The translations under genes and the position numbers were made by a program. From Diorhabda sublineata (lineage: Eukaryota > Arthropoda > Insecta > Coleoptera > Chrysomelidae), in contig NC_079482.1 in the NCBI RefSeq assembly GCF_026230105.1, positions 13,888,001 through 13,952,000 on the forward strand: DNA of 64,000 nucleotides, given 5' to 3'. The first letter of the stretch is position 1, and each line of letters opens with the position of its first letter. Of the stretch, positions 11,461-23,128 are shown piece by piece. The notes under the pieces are model-generated. The model did not search any database. It saw nothing but the letters and a program-made list of their open reading frames with translations, and was not told where the DNA came from.

Positions 11461-13022
11461 ATTTTAAGTGAATTTGAACATATTTTAATTTTACACCAAA
11501 AAGGTACTGTTGATAAAACTCTATACTGTGTACTATTTTCGGAATATTTTGATTTGAAAATTATGAAGCAATAACCGATGCTGATATAAAGTATTGATAA
11601 AGTTATTAATTATTATTAATATAAAACGGATACATTGGGATTGAGGCTTTAATTTCATGTGAAGTTTCACAAAAATCCAGTTTAATCAGTATAATATCTT
11701 GTTTTCAAAGCTAAATAAGTATGGGAACTGGGCTATCGGAGGCCTCATTATAATACAAACAACAATTTGATGATCATGTATTCTAGGACTCAAACTGTTG
11801 TTTTTTTAATACTAAACCCCCCCCCCATAGCTGAGTACCCATAATTATTTAACCTTAAATTTTGATTACACTGATATGTTATTAACCTTATGCGAGTCTT
11901 TATAAAACTCTAGTGCAGTTGTTACGCGTTATGTAGAAAACTTTTCTCGAAGAAACTCACCAAGTAAAAATTTATTAAGAGCCATTGAACGACGTTGTCG
12001 AGAAACTGGGAAATTTAGACCTAAAAATTGTATTATAGTAGGCCAAAACCAAAACAAGAACCATTAATAAGGAAAGGAAAAATTTAGTTGATCAAAATCC
12101 AATACTTCTTCTTCAAGTACTTGGAGGATACTTAAAGAGCAACAGCTACATCCTTGTCATCCCTGACAAGTCCAAGAGCTCTTGCCAGTCGATATACCGA
12201 TTAGAGTGAATTTTTGTCAAACATTGCAAGAAAGGACAGAGCCCTCAATCCAAATTTTTTAAAATGGACGAGATGACTTTTATACGACAGATATGTTTAA
12301 CTCCCATAATGCACACTACTGGTGGGATAAGAACCCACATATCAAAAGGGTATCACATTACCAACACTCATTTAAAGTTAATATTTAGGTAACAAATTAA
12401 TATATATACCTGGATTTTTTAAGCAATCACTTATTCGAGATATTAGATTTCATGCTAAACGAGCGAAAATATCTATTTTTTATGCACGATGGAGCTCCAC
12501 CGCACTTTGATAGAAGGTATCTTATTTGGTTTGTAACCATTTTCCGAATCGATGGATTGGTGGAGGTTCAGAAGCTCTGATTATTTGGCCTCCTCGGTCA
12601 CACGATGTTTATTCCTTGGATTACACAATTTGGTCGTATATTAAAGGAAAAGTTTATGCTACAGAAATAAATTTACCTTAAGAATTCAACGTCAGTTTAA
12701 TGACCTTATGACTCTCAACCGTTTAGAACATTAATGGATTCTTTAAAAAGAAGAATTGACTTGTGTAGCCGTGAAAACTGAGGACATTATGAACACCCAC
12801 TCTAATCGAATTCTGTTATATGATATTAGCCTTTTCTTAAATTTTCATCTTGTTTTTTTCGTTCAATTAATACATTTATTCTCATCTATTCATACAAGCA
12901 TCGGTTATTACTTCATAATTTTCAAATCAAAATATTCCGAAAACGTTAAACAGTATCGAGTTTTATCAAGAGTAACTCTTTGGTGTAAAATTAATTGATG
13001 TTTAAGATCACTTGAAATTTTA
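11461..13022 (+). mobile_element. IS630/mariner-type element with ~120-bp inverted arms
   Basis: Inverted arms 11461-11582 and 12899-13022 match over about 120 bp, including TTCGGAATATTTTGATTTGA and AATTATGAAG.AATAACCGATG. Between them lies a broken plus-strand transposase. Recognisable pieces are RAIERRCRETGKFRPKN (HTH linker) near 11980, ERKYLFFMHDGAPPHFDRRY near 12465-12520 with the second catalytic Asp in HDGAPPH, then RIDGLVEV (family RWIGRGG..) and GLLGH in shifted frames, and QFGRILKEKFMLQK near 12630. The same block order occurs in the 15.7-17.65 kb element. Multiple frameshifts make it inactive. The true outer ends may lie slightly beyond the arms. Confidence 0.7.
11814..11826 (+). 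repeat. Poly-C run
   Basis: About ten C in a row inside the 11.5-13.0 kb element; a simple homopolymer tract. Confidence 0.8.
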
Positions 13023-13840
13023 CTTAATAAATCTATTGTTTAACCCCTTATATATTAAATCTCTCTGCGCTCGAGTCAAGTCATCTCGCAGAGGAGAAAG
13101 ATTCCCAGCATGAAAATTAACTCTTGTAGAAGAAAAATATCATTAGTTTTTCAAATGTCGAACTTATCATAAAAACATTATTTTATCTAATTATCTCAAA
13201 AGATATTGTATGATTTAGATGAAAATTAGAATATTCAAGTCTAAATTTGAAGAAAATACTGCAAAATTATTGAATAGTAATTTTGTGAAATAGTTTGTTC
13301 AGGTTGTAAGTTTATTTTTATTCTCTGAGTAATTTGCCCTTTATCATTATCAGTAATACGTTAGTGTGAACACTAATTTTCTCATTATGTGCTGAGAACA
13401 TTCGAGAATATTCAGGAAAGTCTATGGCTATAGACTTTGGTTTCTGCTAACAATATTTTGTTGACACTAAGCAGAGTACAAAGTTAAGGAGATTCAAGAG
13501 AAAAAATAACATTGATCGTGAATAATATATGAAAAATAAATACGTTTTTACTAATGAATACTTGAATGTAAAGTGTTAACACTTACCCTCATTTCTTGTC
13601 TTTACTGGTTCACCTCAATTCCAAATCCTGAACTTGTTCGCTTTTAGATTATATGTATGAGAGTTAAATTTTTCATAAACATGAACAAAATATCAAGTGG
13701 CTTTCCACTAATGAATCCTAAAAAACATCAATGCACCTGATAATTTTGAAATATATTTTTTAATAAAATTTTTTAAAAACAAATTATTACTAATGCATAA
13801 AAGGGATTGAGTTAACTACTTATTTTTGTAACTAAGTTGG
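13023..13840. other. AT-rich DNA, nothing recognised
   Basis: No supported feature. Confidence 0.6.
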
Positions 13841-13844
13841 AATT

Positions 13845-13965
13845 TCGGAAACCATTGGTGGTATTCATACTGAAGAGACTTTTTACATTACCACTACATT
13901 ACACTTACAATTACACTGTTTCGATAACAAAATTATCGTCTGCAGAGACTGAAGCTTAAGTTCTA
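13845..13965 (-). repeat. Hairpin repeat resembling a hammerhead ribozyme, degenerate copy A
   Basis: Minus-strand sequence reads AGTCTCTGCAGACGATAA, a short loop, GTTATCGAAACAGTGTAA, then the tail that continues to AATTCCAACTTAGT in rc (13845-13865). It matches the copies at 36.0-36.2 and 45.7-45.9 kb. Relative to them the CTGA core is CTGC and the bases between GAAAC and the downstream arm (GCGCGTCAG) are deleted, so any ribozyme activity should be lost. The stem GATAA/TTATC is preserved. Confidence 0.5.
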
Positions 13966-14724
13966 TTTTTCGTGTATAAGTTAAATACTAAGACTGGTAC
14001 TAGTCCTTTTGATAATGTCGAAATGCTAACATCTTGGAGTTAGCCACAAACACAACAGACAAAATTTCTACAAAGTATAATGCCGCATACAAGAATTTCA
14101 TTGAAGGTAAATTTGTTATGTATATTTATTTTGTTGAATTATACATAAAGTACAACTTGTACTTACTAAGGACTTTGTACTCGATGCTAATAAGTACCCT
14201 AAAATTCATCTGCACACATTTGGAAAAAGAAGCTAGAAGCGTTTCTAAAAAATCATTCCGAAAGTTTTCGGCCAAAACAAGCCATGACTTTTATACTGGA
14301 GGAACTGAATGAATTTTTCGAATAAGCACAATATCAATTATTTTTTTAAAGTAATCATCGAAAACCAACTTTTGAAATATTTAATTACTGTTTAATTCCC
14401 TTTAATCGAACACAAAGTAGTAATATATTATAGAAAGTTTTGCCCAGAAACCAATTTTCATAAACAATCTTTGGATTTAATAATGATACTATTATTAAAC
14501 CCAAGTGTAATCTCAATTTTATACTTATACCTAGCGCGACATTATCAATTAATTTCCGTAAAAACTTTGAGTGTTGGTGTGTGGTCGTCTATTCCCAAAA
14601 TCATTTCTGTTACGGATGTAGGTATAGAGTGTTAACTACCAGAGCATTGATGTTATAGCGTGTGTTGGTTTATGATGGCACAATTTAAAATAAACAAATA
14701 GCAATTTTATTACTAAGGGGTTGT
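13966..14724. other. AT-rich DNA, no certain gene
   Basis: Contains an open frame at 14034-14312 whose product I do not recognise. Nothing else supported. Confidence 0.45.
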
Positions 14725-15060
14725 ATGGCTGCCGAATTGGTACCAAAAGAGTCCCTAATACATTCCTTTTTTTTTGGATATTGGTGTGTTCTGACTATAT
14801 GTTGTATCTACTATAGGAATAAGAAATATTTCTCTATATTTACTACAGGACCGATTTTTCAAAAATTTACAAGTAAAATCGATGAAATAAAAATTGCTTG
14901 GGGTATAGGTAATTTACAATTATTATTTCTTAGCATTTTTATGTTTTATAAGCAATATTTTCTAGTCTTGACATATTATTCGGTTATTATCTTTTCGATT
15001 TCGATTGTTAAATGTTTATTTGATTTTTATTCCGCCTTTAGTTCGCCCAATTATAAATAA
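14725..15060 (+). CDS. Hypothetical small hydrophobic protein (111 aa), unrecognised
   Basis: Intact frame of 111 codons starting MAAELVPKESLIHSFF. About three hydrophobic segments suit membrane helices: residues ~14-31 (FFFGYWCVLTICCIYY), ~62-77 (NLQLLFLSIFMFY) and ~80-104 (YFLVLTYYSVIIFSISIV). Charged stretches sit between them (KIDEIKIAW at ~50-58). The start ATGGCTGCC is in fair translation context, and an AATAAA follows at about 15190, 130 bases after the stop. It could be an intronless gene, a retrocopy, or a chance frame; T-rich DNA favours hydrophobic codons, which lowers the weight of the membrane prediction. No family recognised. Confidence 0.35.
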   Translation: MAAELVPKESLIHSFFFGYWCVLTICCIYYRNKKYFSIFTTGPIFQKFTSKIDEIKIAWGIGNLQLLFLSIFMFYKQYFLVLTYYSVIIFSISIVKCLFDFYSAFSSPNYK

Positions 15061-15699
15061 TTGATGCGGTAGTTTTTCTATTAATGCATTAGTGCAACAC
15101 ATGATCACTCCCATTTTCATTAAAACATGATGGATTTGATTTATTTAATTGATATTTTTCATAAATTGAATCAATATTTTGATAAGTCAATAATAAAGTC
15201 GTGATAAATTATTAAGATATCAGTATGTAAATTATTTATTAATTAGAAAGTATCTTCGGCCAAGTTCAGTTTGTTGTACCAAGAACAGTTCTAGGACTTG
15301 GGAAGGGATTATATTTAATCGATTAAAGCCTCATAGGTGCAGAAGCCTGCGTTTTCCAACAAATTTTTCGAATTCTTAGCATGTAGACCACAACGTACTT
15401 ATTATCACCCTTTTTTCTCAACAGAAGTTGGGATATTATTGATTACTGATTACTGCAAGGATTGAATGGTCGTTATATTGGTATGATTTCGTGAGGAAGC
15501 GTCAATAACTTGCCCCAATGAAACATGACGATATTTCAATTTCTGTTTTCTAAAAAAACCAATCATAACTTATAGAAATATTCATTTTATAAAACATTCT
15601 TCATGCATATTCCTTATCCTATTTTCACTTATAGAGGTATGACTATTGAATAACGAAACTGGTGATATAAAATATTTTATTTATTCTCCTAAATGCTCT
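15061..15699. other. AT-rich DNA, nothing recognised
   Basis: Contains the AATAAA near 15190 that could serve the upstream frame. No other supported feature. Confidence 0.5.
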
Positions 15700-15700
15700 T

Positions 15701-16158
15701 GATTTTAGGTCAACATGCCTTATGCAAATATAGCTAGTTTCCGAGATACAGGGTGTTCAGAGTTTAAATTTAAATTTTGAGGAATCATAATTTGCACTCT
15801 AATTAAACATTGCTAATAGAGGGCGCTAGTTACACTTGTTTGTGTTAATTAAATCAAAGTAAACTTTTTTTGGAACAAACTTACAACTAAAATAATAAAA
15901 AAATATTAAAGAGCGTTAAATTCTACAAAAAAAGTTACTCTTTTTTGATTCGTGTAACTCAATCGGTTATCGAGTTATTTGCTTCTAAAAAGCTCAATAA
16001 ATTTTAATTTTTTCATAAGAAAATTTTATTATTCCCTCAATTTGTAACAATAACAAATTTGTAAACAAAAATAAAAAACTTCAAAGCAAATGCTCAAAAT
16101 GCCCATCATTTACTTCAATACACTTGATCCGCTTTCGTAAAGATCTCTTAATATCAAA
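15701..16158. repeat. Left inverted arm of the 15.7-17.65 kb element
   Basis: Reverse complement of the right arm over about 425 bp, including AACTCGATAACCGATTGAGT in the right-arm sense and GTTTGTGTTAATTAAAT in the left-arm sense. Its inner end carries, inverted, the codons for the transposase C-terminus. Divergence between arms is visible (about one difference per 10-15 bases), so they are not a recent duplication. Confidence 0.85.
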
Positions 16159-16338
16159 ATCACATTCGTGGATTAAGCCGTGGTTTAATTTTTCGTTTTC
16201 TTTTCAAGTAGGCTGGTGTCACTTTTAGACAGTTTGTATAGAATCAAAAATTGGATAATAATAAGAATAAGTAACACATTAGTATACCATTTATTAACAA
16301 TTTAGTAATTAACAAGTGTAATAGTTATTTATCAAATA

Positions 16339-17235
16339 ATGCCTGAAACAGGGTCTTTACGCTCTAAAACTGAGCACGGTGCTACAAAAAAAATCACTGC
16401 CGATGAAGAAGATGAAATTTTAATTTGTGTTACGGAGAATCCAGATATCAGTACTCGCCAATTAAGTCTGCAAACAGGTATAAGTCAAACATCTATTTTA
16501 GAATACTGAAGAGGGAAAAATTGCATCCATTTCATTAAACTCCTGTTCAGAATTTATTACCTCAAGATTTACCTAAGCGTCTACAATTTGCCCATTTTTT
16601 GCAAGATAAACAAAATGTTAACCCAGATTTTCTGGATACAATTCTTTTTACTGATGAGGCAATATTTACCAGACGAGGAATATTTAATTATAAAAATAAT
16701 AATTTGTAGGATTCTGAAAATCTACATGCTATGGGGAAAACACATTTTCAGCACGAGTTTAAGGTTAACATTTGGTGTGGTGTAATATGTGGCTATTTAA
16801 TAGGTCCTTTTGAACTGCCAACCAATTTAAATGGACCTCTTTATTTAGATTTTCTTCAAGAACAAGAACAAGATATACCTTTTGCTTTAAGACAAAATAT
16901 GTGGTTTTGCACGACGGAGCACCACCACATTATTCTTTACAAGTTCGTCAATACTTAAACGAACAGTTTCTGCATCGATGGATTGGTTGTGGAAGTGAGT
17001 TTGCTTGGCCACCAAGAGGCCCTGATTTAAATTCCTCGGATTTTTCAATTTGGTCGCAAATGAAGGCATTAGTTTACAAAGAAAAAATTACTTCTCTTCC
17101 ACAACTGCGACGGAAAATAGAAGAAACCGCGGATGTAATAAAATAATAGACAAGGATCATTTGATATTAAGAGATCTTTACGAAATCGGATCATAAAGTG
17201 TATTGAAGTGAATGGTGGGCATTTTGAGCATTTGC
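16339..17235 (+). pseudogene. Transposase of the DD41D element (broken)
   Basis: Starts MPETGSLRSKTEHGATKK at 16339 and includes an HTH (ISTRQLSLQTGISQTSI). A frameshift near 16505 and a stop near 16535 follow. It resumes with LLPQDLPKRLQFAHFLQ and LFTDEAIFTRRGIFNY (first catalytic Asp in FTDEA), a TAG at about 16707, then KVNIWCGVICGYLIGPFE and a frameshift near 16900 before HDGAPPHYSLQVRQYLN (second Asp). WIGCGSEFAWPPRGPDLNSSDF gives the third Asp; counting HDG to SSD leaves 41 residues between, the DD41D spacing of the rosa-like group. The frame ends ADVIK then TAA-TAG; a shifted continuation gives SLRNRIIKCIEVN and HFEHLL. Four or more lesions: inactive. Confidence 0.8.
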
Positions 17236-17646
17236 TTTGAAGTTTTTTATTTTTGTTTACATATTTGTTATTGTTACATATTTAAGGAATCATTTTTTAT
17301 GAAAAAAATAAAATTTATTGAACTTTTTAGAAGCAAATAACTCGATAACCGATTGAGTTACACGAATCAAAGAGAAGTAAATTTGTTTGTGTTTTTCATT
17401 ATTTCAATTGTAAGTTTAGCCCAAAAAAGTTTACTTTCATTTAATTAACACAAACAAATGTATCTGTAACTCATGCGAAAAAACGTAAAATTGCCAGTTT
17501 TCAAAGAGAAATTGTGAAAACATAAAAAATTATCACGAAAATCAAAATTTAAATTTAAACTTTGAACACCCCGTATCTCGGAAACTAGCAATATTTGCAT
17601 AAGGCATATTGAGCAGAATCGTCATATTTTGAGGTCTAAAATCTAC
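17161..17646. repeat. Right inverted arm of the 15.7-17.65 kb element
   Basis: Partner of the left arm. Begins TTGATATTAAGAGATCTTTA inside the transposase 3' coding part and ends at the outer AGTTTCCGAGATAC complement near 17575-17588, with further similarity to about 17645 after an indel. Confidence 0.85.
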
Positions 17647-18065
17647 AGCTCAGAGATTGTTCATTCTTAATGACTCTGCCATCGATCTCATTCTTGAAAA
17701 TCACTTTTTTTGTCCGAGTGAATCGTTACTCATTTGCAATTTGTTTTTCATATCCTACTCTCTTGAAAGTAAGTTGAAGACAAGGAACTTGTTTTATCGA
17801 AAAGTCATTTAATGCTTTTGAATTATATTAGCTCTTTGATTATTTCACATAAATTCTAACAATAGCAATAGATAAGATTAATATCCAAGCATATTACAAA
17901 TTTATAGTAATGTATGAATAATATACTCTTGGCCTTAACGTAAGACCCATAAGGAAAGAAGGAATTATATTGACCTTTATTTTTTTGTTAATATGTGCCT
18001 TACATAAAAAATCAAATGATAATACTTGTAAGAAATTTTGTTATCATGTACTCAGAAAAAGATTA
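17647..18065. other. AT-rich DNA, nothing recognised
   Basis: No supported feature. Confidence 0.6.
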
Positions 18066-18069
18066 CTAT

Positions 18070-18640
18070 ATTTGGTGACGCCGTAGCTCAATTCACTCCT
18101 GCAGATATCTGAACACGGATCAAAGGAGATGGCCGATATGTGGTTGTAGAACCTCGTTCCAAATAATTATAGCTTATCGGAATAACTGTGGAGGATGGTG
18201 AAGATGGAAAAGTCTCTATTCAAATCTGGGGACCGTAGTGCTTATTTGAGAAATTTAGTTCGTTGTGGTTATGTGGACATACGTTGTCTTGTTGAATAAG
18301 GATTTGTAGACTTAATTTGGATAAGGTAGTATAGAGGATTGTGGCACCTCATTAAAATAACGTACAGTTGTCATATTGTCTCGAATAAAATGGTGATTAG
18401 GTACTAGAAGCAATAGCTCTGCAAATAAATACTTTAATAGCCCAGTATCATGTCACTCTGGCGTCTTACCTTATTAGAAACGTTATAGGTTTCTAAATTA
18501 AATCAAAATTTGTCGTTGAAAACAATATTATGCCATTCTGCTTCCCAGTGCCGTCGTTCTCTGCACCATTTTAGAAGTTACGAAAGTGGTTTTCTCTTCG
18601 GGTTTTTCTATTCCCTTCTACCCACATGTGACACACACGC
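18070..18640 (-). pseudogene. Tc1-like transposase relic
   Basis: Minus-strand reading. Near 18590-18510 it gives LKWCRERRHWEAEWHNIVFNDKF, the block before and at the first catalytic residue of Tc1 transposases (WCR.R..WT..EW..V.FSDES); the Asp is shifted/altered. Further on it gives CQSDMILG (..GVMVWG..), TTVRYFNEV (..YL.EVL), a CPHNH-like remnant of the QDNARPH block near 18280, and NYLERGSTTTYRPSPL near 18110-18170, matching the 'W..LGRR....P' segment near the C-terminus. Heavily mutated with many stops; inactive. No TIRs found by eye. Confidence 0.65.
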
Positions 18641-18644
18641 ATGA

Positions 18645-19020
18645 CATACAGCTAACACGACGAACAATCCACAAATCTATCTCTGGTGATCAATGACATA
18701 ATACTAATTTTGTATTTGTATTTTAACTCAAGTATAATAACGCACAATAACCAACAATATCTTCTTTTACTATTTAGTTTTCGTAAGAATATACTCAGTT
18801 TTGTAGATTTTAGTAAATATAAATGGATGATATTATTTTAGCAGTCTTTAAATTTGGATATCATATTGCTAAAAAGCAAAAATCCAGAAATTATTTAATA
18901 TGATTGTTTCTCTCTTGATTCCCTAGCCATATTTCTTTAAAGACAATGAGAACATTGTTTATTGGAAGTAATATACTTGTCATCAAATTCTTGATGATAA
19001 ATTAATATGGTATTTTTATT
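18645..19020. other. AT-rich DNA upstream of candidate exon
   Basis: No gene seen. Ends in a pyrimidine-rich tract leading to the AG at 19024-19025. Confidence 0.5.
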
Positions 19021-19025
19021 TTCAG

Positions 19026-19324
19026 ATGAAACTGCTTCTCCAAAAATAACACCTTCATACAAAGTAATATAACAAAATTCCTTCTAACCCACCACCCTCA
19101 TAGTGAATGCGGTGCCTCAAAAGAAAACGCCCCAGGTGTATTAGCCACCTCCTGGTGGCGATAGTTTGTGCTTTAGCTCTAACAACTGTGGCGTGTTTAG
19201 TGGCCGAAACATCGCCTCGAGAAATTACTAATTTTGTGTCGACAAATGTACTTACAGATGGTGAAGTTGAAACAAGGATATATTACAAGGGGCTCAGTGC
19301 TAAAGAGACGAGAGTGGCAAGTGG
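19026..19324 (+). CDS. Candidate host-gene first coding exon, signal peptide or signal anchor
   Basis: Coding part 19107-19324 begins MRCLKRKRPRCISHLLVA right after in-frame TAG and TGA codons, so this Met is the first possible. A basic N-terminus (residues 1-11) is followed by a hydrophobic run (~14-32, LLVAIVCALALTTVACLVA), as in a signal peptide or type II membrane anchor. The rest is polar, for example NVLTDGEVETRIYYKGLSAKE cut into shorter pieces here: NVLTDGEVETRIYYKG and LSAKETRVASG. The frame closes at a strong donor, TGG|GTAAGT (19325), phase 2. Upstream, TATTTTTATTTTCAG ends at 19025 as a plausible acceptor, leaving about 80 bases of 5' UTR with a 7-codon upstream ORF. GC content is higher than around. 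Family not recognised. Confidence 0.5.
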
Positions 19325-19914
19325 GTAAGTGCAATTATTGTCATAAAGTGTTTTATTGTGTAGGTCGTAAGCACCGTGAATAACGAAAATGCGAATTTTT
19401 CAAGAATGTTGCAGCAACTGCAGATACATTCCTATTGTAAAATGCCAAATACTTTATGATATACTACATTGAAAAGGGTTACAATACAGTTCATTACAAT
19501 TGAAATAAAAAGTTTACCAACTTCACATGTTTATCAATGAAACTGTGAAGTAATTTGTATTGCGCACAATCTTTTGTTACCAAACCATTCTATATCTTGC
19601 AATATTGTAAGAAATTAGTGAAAAGATCGATACTTTTAACTCAAATGATCTCCAATCAAATTGTTATTGAACAATCTGAAGTTCTCATTTATACATTAGC
19701 TTCGAATCTTAGTTCCGCATCTATTATGACTACTATGTGAACTATTGTCACCAAAAATTACCTAGCTTAAGATAATCATAACTATAACTTTCATATGACT
19801 GGTTAACAGTCCGAGTATGCAATATATCAATAGGTCAAAGTATAAATGCCTTTAAGCACTAGCTCATATAATCTAATTTAAATATCTCTTTACTGGTTTT
19901 AATTGGGACCATGT
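19325..19914. other. Possible intron start; AT-rich DNA
   Basis: Begins with GTAAGT. No other feature supported; the 61-codon frame at 19555-19740 looks like chance. Confidence 0.5.
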
Positions 19915-21037
19915 GGTCTCACTAAAAAATAAATTTATTTCAAATATAAAAGAGCAGCTACAAATATTATTATTAATATATATTATTAATGCTTTTCATA
20001 ATAATATTCTTTAAGATCAATACACTTTCGCATGCGTTTAAACCAATTGTCGAAGCATTCTTCCATTTCGATTGGGGTACCTCCAAAATATGTGATTTGA
20101 ACCGCTTTTTCTGGTGTAGAAAAACGTTAACCTGCTAATTTATTTTTGATCTATGGGAATCAAAAGAAATAATAGCGTTTCAAACAAAGTACGTCGGATA
20201 ACTCATCAATTCGATGTTTCAACTGTTCAAAAACGTTTTTGTTTGAATTGATGTGTGAGAGCTCGCATTGTCGTGATGGAGAATGCTTCGTCTTCTGCGA
20301 TTGGTTTCCCTGATTTTTTTAATACTTCTGATGAACAAATGCTGAAGTATCATTCAGAATTGACCATTCTACGCTGCTCTAATGGAACTATGGTGACCGT
20401 TATTTCGAATAAATAGGCAACAATTTGCTTCGAAGTGCTTCGTAGGCAAGCAGCTTTTACTGGATTTGGCTTGTATTGGAAGACTCATACAGTCTGCTTA
20501 GTTTCGGGTTCACAGGCACATATCTATAATTCGTCGCCTGTCATGATTTTATAGACGTCTGTTGAAGAACCCCGATTCTATGTTTTCATCATTCCTTTCC
20601 ACAAATTTCCACGAATTTTTTTTTATCGAGTGTCAAAGTATGCGGTATCCAACGCGAACAAATCTTCTGCAAAGCAAAATGTTCATGCAATATTGAATAT
20701 ATGTGAGTGGAACTAATGCCCAAATATGCCATAATCTCACGGTATGTTATGCAATATCAGTTTACGCACAGCATCGATGTTTTCTGACAAAACAATCGAT
20801 TAAGGACGAATTTCACGAAATTAATTTTGTAGCGAATCATCGTATGAAAAGGTTAATTTCATTTTTTGACAAAGATTAATGTTCCAAGTAACAACTCAAA
20901 TAGCACTCGTATGACAACACAGTCTGAGTACGTTCATCATTAAAAACGCCAAATTTTAATATGGCAATATCAGACATATTCAGATCTGTGTTGCCATATC
21001 TCAAACCTTAATTAGCAACACTCTTATATAAGGGACC
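19915..21037 (-). mobile_element. Mariner element, copy 1 of the HYDNASSH family (minus, broken)
   Basis: Minus-strand mariner (SETMAR-like) transposase relic. Reading gives FDNWFKRMRKCIDL at 20005-20060 (C-terminus), FSTPEKAVQITYFGGT near 20085-20125, DNASSH region near 20255-20290, VNSE and QRRMVNSE-type text near 20350-20400, and the HTH/linker region up to about 20850. The right end has the family terminus: ATATCTCAAACCTTAATTAG, whose complement matches the TIR of the copies at 23.1, 38.5 and 57.7 kb. Many stops and frameshifts. The piece with the third catalytic Asp appears deleted or scrambled (20130-20230). The left end is not sharp. Confidence 0.75.
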
Positions 21038-22012
21038 TAAGACAACAGAAATCATTATTAAATATAGTCTATGCTCCTAGGATTGAATTTTTGGAATTCA
21101 TAATGAATGAACATATTACGAAGATTGAACTGTTTACTGCCACCACTACACTGTATTGCTGTAATAGTAAAGTAACAGCAAAGAGTTTGTTACGTATGAG
21201 TATCAGTAACTTTTCCAGAAGTTACAATTTAAATTACTTGTGTAGTCACAATTTAATACATCATTGCAATTGAATATTCATTGACTGTTTAAGGCTTGTT
21301 CTAAAGAAATAAAGAAATGCAGTACAAACGCACACAACTGTTAAAATGTCACTAGTTTTTCATTGCACATCAAAAATAATTCATTTCATCGTTCTAGGTT
21401 GGTAATAAAATGACCGGTAATAATCCCAATGAATGATGTCTTTAGTTGTACCAAGGTTTTCAGAAAATTATTACAGGTAATAAAAAAGACTATTTCCGAT
21501 GGTAACTATCGAATTTCACAATAAATGTAAGAGTATGTGTAATGGTTTTTAACTATACATGAATAATTTATATATTAAATTATTAGAATCGGAATTTACT
21601 ACGTATGTAGGAGTGGATGAAAACCACTGTAATAATAGTTCGTTGAGAGACTTATTACTTTGTTTACACGAAAAATTGATTTTTGAGCTTAGAGGCTAAC
21701 TCTAAGTAAGTTATAAAATATTAATTTTCTTTATTTTCCGTCTTTATGAAAATAGAATAAACTGTAATTTAAAATAGATACGGAAGTCACATATTAGATA
21801 TATATTGGAAACGTTCCATGCTTTCACGTGTAACGATATTTTTTAGATTCTTGCTTTGTTTCTGCTTCAGTACTCTAAGGCTAGCACAATTTTCAATCTG
21901 TATACCCTATAAATTTTTGTTTGTCTTTATAAAAAAACATCCGTTACTTCCCTACATAATTGCAGGTGCAAGGATAATTACAAACAATGCTGGTAGTCTA
22001 CAGTTCCTAAAA
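21038..22012. other. AT-rich DNA, nothing recognised
   Basis: Only short frames of chance type. No supported feature. Confidence 0.55.
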
Positions 22013-22013
22013 T

Positions 22014-22870
<857 letters not shown>

Positions 22871-23126
22871 GGTAGTAGAGAAACATGTAATTCTCAGCCC
22901 TAATTATGGGGAGCTTAAAATGAGATTATATAATATAAGATTTTTTTAGTTACAAACGCGACGCGAAACTGATGTCAAGTTGTATCTATTTTGGCCTTCA
23001 GCATAATCATTGCATGTATACATCAATTGGAATATGAAAGTGTAAAACTTCTTAATCAATTTGTATCTAATTTCCCACAATTGTCACAATATTGTGTGTA
23101 TTTATACACAGTTTTGTGTTACCTGT
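22871..23126. other. AT-rich DNA, nothing recognised
   Basis: Short gap between two mariner copies with no feature. Confidence 0.6.
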
Positions 23127-23128
23127 TA

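Larger units (their letters stand above)
15700..17646 (+). mobile_element. IS630/mariner-type element, DD41D (rosa-like), ~430-bp inverted arms
   Basis: A nearly complete DNA transposon. The left arm 15734-16158 is the reverse complement of 17161-17588, with weaker match outward to about 15701 and 17645. Arms start CTAGTTTCCGAGATAC and end at AGATCTCTTAATATCAAA. The arm is far longer than the ~30 bp usual for mariner. The right arm includes the last codons of the transposase, so the left arm holds an inverted copy of them. The transposase (16339-17250) is described separately. The element could be a foldback-like derivative. Confidence 0.8.

Noticed and set aside
16887..17069. Minus-strand frame inside the DD41D element
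   Set aside because: Antisense of the transposase HDGAPPH to GPDLN region.
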